64,000 nt of DNA from Adhaeribacter rhizoryzae. Its GTDB lineage: Bacteria > Bacteroidota > Bacteroidia > Cytophagales > Hymenobacteraceae. Under the pieces are notes generated by a model, which saw only the letters and a list, made by a program, of their open reading frames with translations, was not told where the DNA came from and ran no database searches. The position numbers were made by a program, and so were the translations under genes. Shown piece by piece: positions 43,804 through 53,655 of the stretch (within the stretch, counting starts at the first letter, position 1; every line of letters starts with the position of its first letter). The stretch is from positions 346,795-410,794 of the forward strand of contig NZ_VWSF01000003.1 in NCBI RefSeq assembly GCF_008629685.1. Reading direction: 5' to 3'.

Positions 43804-46734
43804 GTGCGACAGAAAAGCTACCTTATTACCCTGTTTATTTTCTTACCATTTTTTTGCCTGGCCCAATTGGCCCAACAGCTTAATTTTCAAAATTCCCTTA
43901 CCGATCAAGGCATTATTAATTCTACCGTTTACCATTCCCTGCAGGGTCCGCAAGGCTTTATCTGGTTTGCTACTGAGTCGGGTGTACTGCGGTTCGATGG
44001 CAACGAGTACAAACACTTTACCGTAGACGACGGCCTATCTGATAACGAAGTCCTAAAAATACACGCCGATTCAAAGAACCGCATCTGGTTTCTGACCTTA
44101 TCGGGGAAGTTAAGCTATTATTTAAATGGCAAATTTTACAACGCCGGCAACGACGAACTGATTCGTAAAACCAGCATCAACTCGGCTTTTACTTCTTTTT
44201 ACGAAGACAAACAGCACAATATCTGGTTTTTAGCCCTCGATAATATTTGTATTAAAATATCGCCGCAAAATAAAGTTACCCGGCTCGATTTGGGCAATAA
44301 ACTACAGGGGCGTGAATGCTTTTTTTACGAAGATGCGCAGGATGGCTTAATAATAGTATCCAGAAGTGGGTTTTATCAGATAGCCGGCGATAAACAAATG
44401 CTGCTCAAATACCCTTTTAGCCTTTCTAAAAGCAAGAGTTATGCTTATACCTCCGGTGGTGGTATTTTATTTTTAGCAGCCGAAGGCATTGTACACATGC
44501 AGAATGGCGAGCAGCAATTAATGATCCCGGCCCGCTACCTGCCAGCTACCGATTTGTTAAGCTATTTACTGCTGGATAAACACAACAATTTATGGATAAA
44601 TACACTGGGTACCGGCACTTACTTATTCGCTGATTTATTTAATTACCCTAAATCTTACAAGCAATATTTGCCCGGCTCCATTATTACCGGGGCGTTGCAC
44701 GACAACGAAGACAATATCTGGTTTACCACCATCGGCGAAGGCACCTATATGTTACCGGCTAATTATTTAAAGGTAGTTTCGTTAACCACTGCCCAGGGTT
44801 TATCTTCCAACAAAATATATTCGATAACCAAAGATAGTGATAACAATATTTGGCTGGGTATGGAAAAAGGCATTATAAATGTGCTAAAACCCAATGGCAT
44901 TACGAAACTAGATGCTAATTACCAGAAAGATATTTACAACCGGGTAAACCAAATGATGGAAGATAAAGCCCGTAATATTTGGTGTGCTACCGATAAAGGC
45001 ACCATTGTTTTCCTCAAAAATAAAAATTATAAAAAAGCCGTCATTCGCAGTTCGGTGGGGTACGATTACCCGGCTAAGGTTGTAGGCCAGGCAGCAGACA
45101 AGGATATTTATTATGTATATTCTTCCGGCATTCAGAAAATATCAAAAGAAAACCTAAACCAAGGGCATTTTCAATCCGAAACCATACCCGATTTCCCGCG
45201 GGTAAGAACTTTTACGCATTTTCTGGATCAGGCAGATAGTACTTTGTGGTTCGCCAATGTGCGGGGGCTGCACAGTTACAAAAAAAACCAGATTACTTCC
45301 TATGGCCGGCTAGATACCTTACTTACCCAACGCATTACCCAAATTACCCAAACCCCCGATAAAATATTAGTACTGGCAACCCATGGCTACGGTATTATAC
45401 TTTTTAAAAACAATAAAATAATCAGGCGCATAACCCGGCAACATGGCCTGCCCGATAATATTTGCAAAAAAGTGTTTGTGAAAGATAGTATTATCTGGGT
45501 TGCTACTAATAATGGTATTTGCCACATTAATTACAAAAGCAACAGAAAACCAGAATTATTAACAGTTTCGGATGGTATTATCAGCAATGAAATAAATGAT
45601 ATTTACGTAGATGCCGAAAAAATTTATATTGCTACCCCTTTAGGGCTGAGTATATTAAATAACAGCAATAATTTAAAAAGAATAGAATCGAAACCGCCTA
45701 TGGTGCAAATAAGCCAGGTTAGCACCAAGACCGAAACGTTAAACCTAAACCGCAAAGTTAACCTCTCTTACGACGACAACCAGCTCTTTATTAAGTTTAT
45801 AGCCATTACGTTTCAGGACCCAAAAAATATTACTTATCAGTACCGGCTTAAAGATGACAAAGCGGGCTGGATAGAAACTAAAAATAATTATGTAGACTTT
45901 TCGTCGCTGAGTACCGGTAACCACATTTTTGAAGTACGGGCCAGAAAAATAAATAGTAAGTGGAGCGAAACTGCCAGTTTCCGGTTTAGCATTACGCCGC
46001 CTTTCTGGCATACCTGGTGGTTTGTTGGCTTGGTGCTATGCTTGATAACTTTACTAATAGTGGGCCTGGTACGCTATGTAACGGCTTTTCAGTACCGGCA
46101 GCAATTACGCAAAATGGAAACCGAACAGCGGCTACAGCACGAACGGGAGCGAATTGCCCGCGATCTGCACGACAATGTAGGTTCGCAATTGGCCTATATT
46201 ATTAACTCGCTCGACGATACCCCAGCTACCAACGAGGTTTTAACCAGTACTAAAACCAATCACCTGCGCGAATTTACCAAGCAAACCATTAACCAGCTCC
46301 GCGAAACCATTTGGGCCATTAGGCAGGAAAATATTAGCATTGGCGAGTTGGTAACCAAAGTGCAAAAGCTAATCTGGCAGCTCACCCGCTATAAATCTAA
46401 TTTTAAGCACGAAATAAAGGTTGATGGCGACCAGGAAATAAAGCTATCGCCGTTGCAGGCCTTAAATCTTTACCGCATTGTACAGGAAGCCATTAACAAC
46501 GTTTTTAACCACAGTTTAGCCGATACCATTAAAATTACTTTTAATGTAAATGCCCCCAAGTCGCTCGACATTACCATTGCCGATAACGGCATAGGCTTTG
46601 ATACCGGTAACACCCATCTGGATAGTTACGGATTGCTGAACATGCAGGAAAGAGCCAACGAAATACCAGCGCAGTTTTCTATTATTTCGGCTAAAGGCAA
46701 GGGTACCCGCATAAAATTAAAAGTAGATCTGTAA
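43804..46734 (+). CDS. Two-component propeller sensor histidine kinase
   Basis: The 976-residue protein starts at GTG (43804), just before a signal sequence (LITLFIFLPFFCLAQ). About residues 30-630 form a double beta-propeller of the two-component regulator type (SLQGPQGFIWFATESGVLRF, TKDSDNNIWLGMEKGI), then a Y_Y_Y domain (ITYQYRLKDDKAGWIE), one membrane helix near 740, a HisKA_3 domain with the phosphorylated His in ERERIARDLHDNVGSQLAY, and an HATPase with NVFNHS and DNGIGFD. It senses an outside ligand and phosphorylates the regulator at 46969. No other kinase is near. Confidence 0.92.
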   Translation: MRQKSYLITLFIFLPFFCLAQLAQQLNFQNSLTDQGIINSTVYHSLQGPQGFIWFATESGVLRFDGNEYKHFTVDDGLSDNEVLKIHADSKNRIWFLTLSGKLSYYLNGKFYNAGNDELIRKTSINSAFTSFYEDKQHNIWFLALDNICIKISPQNKVTRLDLGNKLQGRECFFYEDAQDGLIIVSRSGFYQIAGDKQMLLKYPFSLSKSKSYAYTSGGGILFLAAEGIVHMQNGEQQLMIPARYLPATDLLSYLLLDKHNNLWINTLGTGTYLFADLFNYPKSYKQYLPGSIITGALHDNEDNIWFTTIGEGTYMLPANYLKVVSLTTAQGLSSNKIYSITKDSDNNIWLGMEKGIINVLKPNGITKLDANYQKDIYNRVNQMMEDKARNIWCATDKGTIVFLKNKNYKKAVIRSSVGYDYPAKVVGQAADKDIYYVYSSGIQKISKENLNQGHFQSETIPDFPRVRTFTHFLDQADSTLWFANVRGLHSYKKNQITSYGRLDTLLTQRITQITQTPDKILVLATHGYGIILFKNNKIIRRITRQHGLPDNICKKVFVKDSIIWVATNNGICHINYKSNRKPELLTVSDGIISNEINDIYVDAEKIYIATPLGLSILNNSNNLKRIESKPPMVQISQVSTKTETLNLNRKVNLSYDDNQLFIKFIAITFQDPKNITYQYRLKDDKAGWIETKNNYVDFSSLSTGNHIFEVRARKINSKWSETASFRFSITPPFWHTWWFVGLVLCLITLLIVGLVRYVTAFQYRQQLRKMETEQRLQHERERIARDLHDNVGSQLAYIINSLDDTPATNEVLTSTKTNHLREFTKQTINQLRETIWAIRQENISIGELVTKVQKLIWQLTRYKSNFKHEIKVDGDQEIKLSPLQALNLYRIVQEAINNVFNHSLADTIKITFNVNAPKSLDITIADNGIGFDTGNTHLDSYGLLNMQERANEIPAQFSIISAKGKGTRIKLKVDL

Positions 46735-46968
46735 AAAAGCGAACATTTTAGGGTGCAACAAATGTTGTACATACACCTATAAATAGAATATAAATAAATG
46801 ATGTTTTGCTGAAGTAACTTATAACCCGGATTTAAAGATTATATTAGAAAAAATAAATTAAGTAAATCTGCTGCGAACCAGCCAACTTTCATTATTTCGA
46901 GCTTTAGGGCTTCACAACAGATTAATTTAAAAATAAAAACTTGGTTTAAACTTTACTTAAAATTACGC

Positions 46969-47652
46969 ATGCCCCGACTGGCTATTGTTGAAGATAATTT
47001 GTTGCTGCGGAAAAACTTAATCCAGCGTTTATCTGGTTACCCGGATTTAGAGATTGTATTGGTTTGTACGCACGGCAAGCAATTTGTGGAAGCTTTACCT
47101 GCTTTGCCGCCGGATAAGATGCCCGAAGTAGTGCTGATGGATGTAGCCATGGACGTGATGAACGGCATTGAAGCTACTATAATTGCCAAAGAAAAATATC
47201 CTAATCTGCATATTTTAATGCTCAGCGTTTTCGACGATGACGACCGGGTTTTTAATGCCATTCAGGCCGGCGCCAGCGGGTATTTATTAAAAGAAGAAAC
47301 GGCCGCTGCCCTGGTTTCGGCTATTCAGGGGGCTATGGAAGGAAAAGCTTATATGTCGCCGCCTATTGCAAAAAAAACCCTGGAATTTGTGCGGCAATCG
47401 CTAATGGTGGCCGCTACCCGTAAAGCCCAAATTCAGGATACGCCTAACCTGAGCAAACGAGAGCTGGAAATATTACAGATGCTATCGCAGGGCCTAACGT
47501 ACCAGCATATTTCTACTTGCTTGTATTTAAGCGAATATACGGTGCAAACCCACGTAAAAAATATTTACAGTAAAATGCACGTTTCCAATAAGGTAGATGC
47601 CATTCGTAAAGCCCTGGAAAATAAGTGGTTCGAAAAATCTAAAAACTACTAA
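46969..47652 (+). CDS. LuxR/NarL-family response regulator
   Basis: The 227-residue protein has a receiver domain (VLMDVAMDVMNG, Asp 58; Lys in LLKEE) and a C-terminal LuxR-type HTH (LSKRELEILQMLSQGLTYQH, about 157-220). It lies 234 bp after the HisKA_3 kinase on the same strand and is its expected partner. HisKA_3 kinases pair with NarL-type regulators. The target genes are not known. Confidence 0.92.
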   Translation: MPRLAIVEDNLLLRKNLIQRLSGYPDLEIVLVCTHGKQFVEALPALPPDKMPEVVLMDVAMDVMNGIEATIIAKEKYPNLHILMLSVFDDDDRVFNAIQAGASGYLLKEETAAALVSAIQGAMEGKAYMSPPIAKKTLEFVRQSLMVAATRKAQIQDTPNLSKRELEILQMLSQGLTYQHISTCLYLSEYTVQTHVKNIYSKMHVSNKVDAIRKALENKWFEKSKNY

Positions 47653-47674
47653 TATAAATTCGTACTGCGTTATT

Positions 47675-48619
47675 TTAAAGTATTCCCAGATGCAGCAAGG
47701 CATCGCCCTGGTTTACCACCGGCATCCGGTTTAACCCAATTACATAACCGGCTTTAGGTGCTTTTATCCGCACAGACATTAACCCGTACGGATCGGCAAT
47801 GCTGCCAATAATTTGGTTCTTTTGAATAAATTCGCCTAAAGCAATCTGGCACCAGAACAAGCCCGCTACTTTGGCCCGCACCCAGGAAGTTTTCTGGCAA
47901 ATAATGGCCGGTTTCGCCGGCGCCGCCGTACTTTTTTGCATCTGTAAATAACTCAAAATCCTGGCGGTGCCGTCTATGCCTTCCTGAATACCAGTTTCAT
48001 CAAACCGCAACGATTCCCCGGCTTCAAAAACAATAATATTTTTACCGTATTTAGAGGCTTCTTTGCGCAACGAACTGGGCCGGAGACTTGCGTTAATAAT
48101 AAAAGGTGCGCCAAACGCATCGGCCAGCTTGGCGGCTTTGGTGTTAGCTAGTAAACACCGCACCTGCGGATAATTGGCCCGGCTGGCGCCACCCGTATGA
48201 AAATCAAGACCGTAATCAACCCAAGGTAATATTTCTTTCACAAACTTATGGGCCACGCGGCTGGCCAAAGAACCTTGCTCATTTCCCGGAAAACTCCGGT
48301 TCACATCCTTGCCATCGGGTACTTCTCTTGAAAAATTTAAAAAGCCGTAAATATTAAGAACCGGTATGGCTATAATGGTGCCGCGCTCCGGCCGCAGCAT
48401 TTTCCGGCGTAGCATCCGGCGCACAATCTCAATGCCGTTAACTTCGTCGCCGTGCATGCCGGCCATCAGCAATAAAACCGGGCCGTCTTCAGCTCCCCGG
48501 AAAACATGCACCGGAATATCAATAACTGTACCGCTGGGCAGTCGCGAAATATTCAGGCGAATTAACACCTGCTGGCCTAAACCAATTTCCTGCTTGTTAA
48601 TGGTAATTACCTGCGGCAT
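47675..48619 (-). CDS. Succinylglutamate desuccinylase/aspartoacylase-family protein
   Basis: The 314-residue zinc hydrolase shows MAGMHGDEVNGIEIVRRML (His and Glu ligands), PDGKDVNRSFPG and DFHTGG, the third zinc histidine, as in AstE/aspartoacylase. Its ATG abuts the stop of rimK. In many genomes this gene stands next to rimK, and a role in trimming poly-glutamate tails or a small acyl-peptide is possible but not shown. Confidence 0.85.
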   Translation of the reverse strand: MPQVITINKQEIGLGQQVLIRLNISRLPSGTVIDIPVHVFRGAEDGPVLLLMAGMHGDEVNGIEIVRRMLRRKMLRPERGTIIAIPVLNIYGFLNFSREVPDGKDVNRSFPGNEQGSLASRVAHKFVKEILPWVDYGLDFHTGGASRANYPQVRCLLANTKAAKLADAFGAPFIINASLRPSSLRKEASKYGKNIIVFEAGESLRFDETGIQEGIDGTARILSYLQMQKSTAAPAKPAIICQKTSWVRAKVAGLFWCQIALGEFIQKNQIIGSIADPYGLMSVRIKAPKAGYVIGLNRMPVVNQGDALLHLGIL

Positions 48620-49525
48620 TTATTCGCGTTGTTTTTGCTTAGCTTTTTTCTTTAACACCAGTGCTTCGGTATACTGAATTATTTTACTCGCAATATCGAG
48701 GTTGGTAGATTTTTCGATACCTTCCAGGCCCGGCGAAGAGTTTACTTCCAGAATTAAGGGTCCGCGTTTAGATTGCAGCATATCTACGCCGGCAATTGCC
48801 AGGTCCAGGGTTTTGGCGGCAAGTAAAGCGGCGGCTTTCTCGGCCCGCGAAAGTTTTATGAGCGTGCCCGTGCCGCCCCGGTGTAAGTTAGACCGGAACT
48901 CGCCTTCTTTGCCCTGCCTTTTCATGGCGCCTACTACTTCGCCGTTCACAATAAACGCCCGTATATCGGCTCCCTTCGATTCCGAAATAAATTCCTGCAC
49001 AATAATACGGGCCTTCAGGTTATGAAACGCTTCAATTACCGATTCAGCCGCTTTTTCGGTTTCGGCCAGCACCACGCCCAAACCTTGTGTTCCTTCGAGT
49101 AATTTAATTACCACCGGCGCGCCGCCTACCTGGTTTACCAGTTGTTTGCTGTCTTTAGAATAATTGGTAAAAGCCGTTTTAGGCATGCCTAAACCCGCCC
49201 TAGATAAATTTTGCATGGTACGCAATTTATCTCTGGAGCGAACTATGGCCTGCGACCCGACCGCACTTTTTACTTTCATCATTTCGAACTGGCGCACTAC
49301 GGCCGTACCGTAAAAAGTAACCGAAGCCCCAATGCGGGGAATTACCGCATCTATACCCGTTAATAAATTTCCTTTGTACATAATAGCCGGCTGCCCGGCT
49401 TCAATAATTAAATCGCACTTAAGATGGTCTAGTACCACCACCTCGTGCCCGCGGGCCTGCGCCGCCTCTACCAAACGCCGGGTAGAATACAACTTTGCAT
49501 TACGGGACAGAATGGCTATTTTCAT
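48620..49525 (-). CDS. rimK: RimK-type ATP-grasp glutamate ligase
   Basis: The 301-residue protein adds glutamate residues to the C-terminus of ribosomal protein S6 in Escherichia coli. ATP-grasp motifs are visible: [38 protein letters not shown] and [18 protein letters not shown] (metal site). A basic tail [10 protein letters not shown] ends it. It overlaps the RimB-like gene by 4 bases and touches the next gene, so all three are one operon. Confidence 0.9.
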   Translation of the reverse strand: MKIAILSRNAKLYSTRRLVEAAQARGHEVVVLDHLKCDLIIEAGQPAIMYKGNLLTGIDAVIPRIGASVTFYGTAVVRQFEMMKVKSAVGSQAIVRSRDKLRTMQNLSRAGLGMPKTAFTNYSKDSKQLVNQVGGAPVVIKLLEGTQGLGVVLAETEKAAESVIEAFHNLKARIIVQEFISESKGADIRAFIVNGEVVGAMKRQGKEGEFRSNLHRGGTGTLIKLSRAEKAAALLAAKTLDLAIAGVDMLQSKRGPLILEVNSSPGLEGIEKSTNLDIASKIIQYTEALVLKKKAKQKQRE

Positions 49526-50001
49526 AAATTATTCTTTTTCTTCTTTTTATTAGCTTTCTTTTTTCTTTTCAGGGCTACGTTCTTTTTAGAAACATCTACA
49601 ATAAAATTATTCTGCAGCAGCGAACGCCCAATTAATACCGGATATTTTAAATCGCGCCTATCCGATAAAGAAAAGTCCGTTTGAATTATTTCTTCGTACA
49701 ACTGAATCTGCGTTCGGATAACGTATCTTTCCTGTACATCGCCGAACGAACTTTTAATATCGCGCAAGGTAAATTCTTTAAACTCAAATAATTTATTATT
49801 GTACTGCGGATGCGAGGGGTCGAGCAACTGAAACCGGATTACCCGGCTGCCATCGGCCAATGTAGCTTCCTGAATGTTAGAACAATGGATAGCCGAGGTA
49901 TATGCCCCGGTATCTATTTTGGCTTCTACCTCGAACAGCTGCAAAACCGGGAAATTTACCATTTCCCGCCGGCCAATTAATTTTTTTGTTTCTTCGTCCA
50001 T
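49522..50001 (-). CDS. RimB-like retropepsin-type protease
   Basis: The 159-residue protein has the aspartic motif [13 protein letters not shown] near residue 30 and a second half with [10 protein letters not shown]; this is the putative ATP-dependent zinc protease / RimB family (retropepsin fold) that removes glutamates added by RimK. It is translationally coupled to rimK by a 4-base overlap. The C-terminus is a very lysine-rich tail ([14 protein letters not shown]) that could bind rRNA. Confidence 0.85.
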   Translation of the reverse strand: MDEETKKLIGRREMVNFPVLQLFEVEAKIDTGAYTSAIHCSNIQEATLADGSRVIRFQLLDPSHPQYNNKLFEFKEFTLRDIKSSFGDVQERYVIRTQIQLYEEIIQTDFSLSDRRDLKYPVLIGRSLLQNNFIVDVSKKNVALKRKKKANKKKKKNNL

Positions 50002-50167
50002 GAGCGAGCCCGAATGTAAGAATTATTTATTCAATCTTTTATTATGGTTATTTAACCTTTTCTTTTAGCCAAACACCGCCTTACGCAGGATTTACGTATA
50101 GTAAAATGATAATCTGGCAGATCTGGATTTTAAGCAGATTGCCATTCACGCTTTAATTATCTGCACT

Positions 50168-50719
50168 ATGAAAAAACTTTGGCTTTCCGCTGTTCTCTTA
50201 CTGGTTGTTCTGTTGCGGGCAGGCTTGCCAGATACTTCCCATGCTGCTCCGTATTATAATAAATATGCTTCCCCCATAAACGTACTAGCCCGTGGGGCAG
50301 CTACCCCGGATGAGCTCGCAAAATCTTTGTTATTAGCGATACAGGAAAATAATACCAGTGGGTTAAATGCCTTTTTACTCGACGAAAAAGAAATGGTTCT
50401 GTTAAAAAATAAAGGCTCGGAAGATATGAAAGCTTTCCTGGAAAATAGGACGGCTACCGATTTACAGGACAACTTCCGGCGTAATTACCAAACCCTGGTA
50501 GAACAAGGTGTTAGCCAAACCATTAACTGGTCGGAGTATGCCGTAAGCGAAGCCCGGCTGGGTAAAGGCTCGGCTAAAAATGCCTTTCTGCAACCATTAA
50601 CCGTACTTTTAACCAATAATCAGCAACAATCGGTTGAGCTTTTATTAGAAACAATAAAACTAAATAACCGCTATTACCTGTTCCGGCAGCTAGAACTTAA
50701 GTCGCAGAAGAAAATTTAA
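50168..50719 (+). CDS. Secreted hypothetical protein
   Basis: The 183-residue protein has a signal peptide (LWLSAVLLLVVLLRAGLPD, cut near HAA). The mature part is mostly helical with strands at the end (SVELLLETIKLNNRYYLFR), like a small lumazine-like or nuclear-transport-factor-like fold, but I do not recognise the family. It ends 12 bases before the converging hydrolase gene. Confidence 0.65.
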   Translation: MKKLWLSAVLLLVVLLRAGLPDTSHAAPYYNKYASPINVLARGAATPDELAKSLLLAIQENNTSGLNAFLLDEKEMVLLKNKGSEDMKAFLENRTATDLQDNFRRNYQTLVEQGVSQTINWSEYAVSEARLGKGSAKNAFLQPLTVLLTNNQQQSVELLLETIKLNNRYYLFRQLELKSQKKI

Positions 50720-50731
50720 AAAAGTTAATAT

Positions 50732-51541
50732 TTAACGAAAAACTTCTTGGTGGCGGCGCAGGTAACCGGCTACATCGTGCAGCAAAAAGGTATGGCCGGT
50801 TTTCAGAAGCACCAACTCGCAATTTTGTAAAGCTTTGATAAATATCTGTAAGCTGTGCTGCGGAATTACTTTATCGAACTCGCCCAGAAACAGGTAAACT
50901 TTGGTGTTGTGCTGGTTAAGTAATTTTACAATGGCGCGAATATCGAAAGTAAGCTGGCTAAAGCCCATCCAGCTTTTGTAAATGCGCAAGCGTTTGGGCG
51001 TTGATTCCATGTGCCAGTTGGCAAAGCGCAGCAGCCCTTTATCTACTACATTATACCTATCGAGCAATTTCACAAACCGGAAAAAAGGTACCGGCCGGAG
51101 TACGGTACGTTTAAACATGCCTTGCAGCCAACCCGGATACGTAGCCATGCTGTACCAGAAATTTGTTTTAATGCCATCGGGCGCTACCAGCAATACTTTT
51201 TCTATCAACTGCGGAAATCCTTCGATTAACGTAAGCGCAAATTTACCACCCATGCTAAAAGCCATTACCGAGAACCGGGTAATATTTTCTTCCTCTAACA
51301 ACTGCTGAATCATGGCACACAAAAATTCTTTACGCAAAGGCCATTTAGACTTGGGCAGCTTGCTTTTAGCATGAAAAAATAAATCGAAGGCGTAAATGGT
51401 GCAGTCGGGTTTTAAAGCATCGGCCAGCACATGAAAATGGCTCCCCTCCTGTCCGTATCCGTGAAAAGCAAATACAACGTGCTTACCCCGGCCAAAAACC
51501 TGGTAATGTAGCTTCGCATTTTCCCGCTGAATGATTGGCAA
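50732..51541 (-). CDS. Alpha/beta hydrolase
   Basis: The 269-residue protein has VVFAFHGYGQEGSHFHVLAD (oxyanion region), the nucleophile elbow VMAFSMGGKFAL, FLGEFDKVIP (acid) and the His in LLKTGHTFLLHDV. It has no signal peptide. The substrate is unknown; the closest groups are esterase/MenH-like hydrolases. Confidence 0.85.
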   Translation of the reverse strand: MPIIQRENAKLHYQVFGRGKHVVFAFHGYGQEGSHFHVLADALKPDCTIYAFDLFFHAKSKLPKSKWPLRKEFLCAMIQQLLEEENITRFSVMAFSMGGKFALTLIEGFPQLIEKVLLVAPDGIKTNFWYSMATYPGWLQGMFKRTVLRPVPFFRFVKLLDRYNVVDKGLLRFANWHMESTPKRLRIYKSWMGFSQLTFDIRAIVKLLNQHNTKVYLFLGEFDKVIPQHSLQIFIKALQNCELVLLKTGHTFLLHDVAGYLRRHQEVFR

Positions 51542-51677
51542 TGGTTAAGTAATGAGTTATAAGTGGTAAGTAATAAGTTTTAAGCAGGCCGATGGCCGAG
51601 GTAGCAATACGGGAATATTAAGGTGGTAGTTAGTTTTACTGCCTTTGATAAAAATTATTATTTGTGAAGTATTTTTT

Positions 51678-52007
51678 TCACTTATAATATTTAGGCTTCA
51701 AATACAAGTATGATAAAGTCAGGATTAATGCTGGAACCAGCATTAAAGACCAATTTATTATGTCTATATTTTTCCTATACGGCAAATTATTGATAATTAA
51801 AAACATTATCAGAGTCGTCAGGATGTAGATTGCAGTTAATAATCCTTTTCCTTTTAGATTTAAGTTTATTGTAATGAGTACGATAACAAAGCAAATAATT
51901 GAAACTATTTCAATAAGCAATGTATAGATAACTTCTTCTCCGTGAGCAAATGAAAGCGTTGGGATTAATAGTAGAATTGTTAAAAGAGCAGCTATATTAT
52001 TTCTCAT
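51678..52007 (-). CDS. Small membrane protein
   Basis: The 109-residue product has a signal-like start (ALLTILLLIPTLSFAHGEE) and three further hydrophobic segments (LIEIVSIICFVIVLITI, LTAIYILTTLIMFLIINN and SLMLVPALILTLSYLYL). I do not recognise a family. The gene is more AT-rich than its neighbours. Confidence 0.6.
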   Translation of the reverse strand: MRNNIAALLTILLLIPTLSFAHGEEVIYTLLIEIVSIICFVIVLITINLNLKGKGLLTAIYILTTLIMFLIINNLPYRKNIDIINWSLMLVPALILTLSYLYLKPKYYK

Positions 52008-52056
52008 CTAAACTTATTCTTAAGTTTATGGTTTACCGCTAACTAGGATATAAATA

Positions 52057-52656
52057 CTATATCTTCGACACGCCACCCGAAACTACAAACTTCATTACTT
52101 CGCTGCTGGGCAGTTCCAGGAAAGTAATGTTTTCTTTAGGTACTACCCACAGTTTACCCGAAAAATTATAGGAGTCCGGGAAGTAGACGGCCATGTTATC
52201 GTCCATGTTGATGACTACGAGGCTATCCTGGGTAACAAAGCCTACGCTGTACAAAAGTGGTTCGGCTTGCATTTTAACCAACACCGGCCGGCTAAACTTC
52301 TGGTTATCGCCGACAAAGGCATCGAATAAATCTTTTATAGAAGAGTATATAATGCTAACAATGGGCACCCGATTGAAGATGCGCTCGGTAATAATAAAAA
52401 AAGGCCTTACCAGAAACGAGCTTCCAATAAAGCCTATGAGCGTGAGCATTAAAATCATGACCAAAATACCCAGGCCCGGAATGTGGTAACCGGCAATATT
52501 CAGGTCGAATAAATCATCCAGCCAGTTAAGCATGGCCAGAATAATATAAATCGTAAGCGCAATGGGAGCCATAATCAGGAGCCCATTCAGGAAATATCGG
52601 AAGAATCGTTTCATCTGTTTGGAGGAGCGTTTTTTAACACCCTTGGCCCGGCCCAT
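52057..52656 (-). CDS. DUF502-family membrane protein
   Basis: The 199-residue protein has a basic start, two membrane helices (LNGLLIMAPIALTIYIILAM and GLGILVMILMLTLIGFIGSS) and the family motif RVPIVSIIYSSIKDLFDAF. It follows ispH with a 2-base gap and is surely co-transcribed. Role unknown. Confidence 0.85.
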   Translation of the reverse strand: MGRAKGVKKRSSKQMKRFFRYFLNGLLIMAPIALTIYIILAMLNWLDDLFDLNIAGYHIPGLGILVMILMLTLIGFIGSSFLVRPFFIITERIFNRVPIVSIIYSSIKDLFDAFVGDNQKFSRPVLVKMQAEPLLYSVGFVTQDSLVVINMDDNMAVYFPDSYNFSGKLWVVPKENITFLELPSSEVMKFVVSGGVSKI

Positions 52657-52658
52657 AA

Positions 52659-53555
52659 TTATTTTACAGGCTCAAGCACCGGCTGCTCCAGCGCCTGGAT
52701 GCTATCGGCTACCTGCTGCATGAGCCACATGGGCGTAGAAGTAGCGCCGCAAATTCCTACCGATTGGTAACCCTGAAACCAGGCTGGGTCCAGTTCATCC
52801 TCGTTCTCCACAAAATAACTCCGGGAATTTACCTGCTGGCACACACTGTATAGGGCCTTGCCGTTAGAACTTTTTTTGCCGCTCACAAACACAATAACAT
52901 CGTGCTCAGTAGCAAATTTATTGAGCTGTGGTTCGCGGTTAGATACCTGGCGGCAAATACTGTCGTTGGCATCAAACTCGGTTAAATCGCCTTTAGCCTG
53001 CGCAATGCGTTCTTCTATCTGGGCTTTAATATTGTAAAAACCTTTGGTGCTTTTGGTGGTCTGGCTGAAAAGAGTAACCGGGCGGGTAAAATCTATTTTG
53101 TCTAGATCGGCTTCGGTGGTAACAATAATGGCTTCGTCGTGGGTTTGCCCGGCAATGCCAATTACTTCGGCGTGGCCCTGCTGACCGTAAATAACTATTT
53201 GCCCGTTCTGCGCCCGCATGTCGTCGTAGGCGTGCTTAACCCGGTTTTGCAGTTTTAATACTACCGGGCACGAGGCATCAATCAGTTCAATATTATTTTT
53301 TAAGGCTAACTGGTAGGTTTCGGGTGGTTCGCCGTGCGCCCGTATCAGCACTTTGCAATCGTGTAATTCTTTTAACTGATCCCGGTCTATTATGCGCAAA
53401 CCTTTCTTATATAGCCGGTTTACCTCCATGCTGTTGTGCACAATATCGCCTAGGCAATATAATTCCGGAACGTTTGCCATTTCGTCTTCCGCCATCTGAA
53501 TGGCAAATTCAACGCCGAAGCAATATCCCGAATTTTTATCTATGGTTATGGTCAT
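52659..53555 (-). CDS. ispH: 4-hydroxy-3-methylbut-2-enyl diphosphate reductase
   Basis: The 298-residue iron-sulfur enzyme makes IPP and DMAPP in the last step of the MEP pathway. The three cluster cysteines are in SGYCFGVEFA (Cys 12), DASCPVVLKLQ and NDSICRQVSNRE. Substrate histidines lie in IVHNSMEV, RAHGEPPE and YGQQGHAEVIG; GATSTPMWLM is also typical. It lies between cmk and the DUF502 gene. Confidence 0.93.
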   Translation of the reverse strand: MTITIDKNSGYCFGVEFAIQMAEDEMANVPELYCLGDIVHNSMEVNRLYKKGLRIIDRDQLKELHDCKVLIRAHGEPPETYQLALKNNIELIDASCPVVLKLQNRVKHAYDDMRAQNGQIVIYGQQGHAEVIGIAGQTHDEAIIVTTEADLDKIDFTRPVTLFSQTTKSTKGFYNIKAQIEERIAQAKGDLTEFDANDSICRQVSNREPQLNKFATEHDVIVFVSGKKSSNGKALYSVCQQVNSRSYFVENEDELDPAWFQGYQSVGICGATSTPMWLMQQVADSIQALEQPVLEPVK

Positions 53556-53655
53556 TTTCTGTATTACGAAGCTGCTGCATTATTTTAAACCAGAAAGAAA
53601 TAGTCAATAATTAAGCCAGGTTCGGGTAAAATATTGGTTTACTATTTATATAAGA

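Noticed and set aside
43653-43883. 76-codon plus-strand frame overlapping the kinase start
   Set aside because: It overlaps the end of the transpeptidase and the kinase signal sequence in another frame and has no family features.
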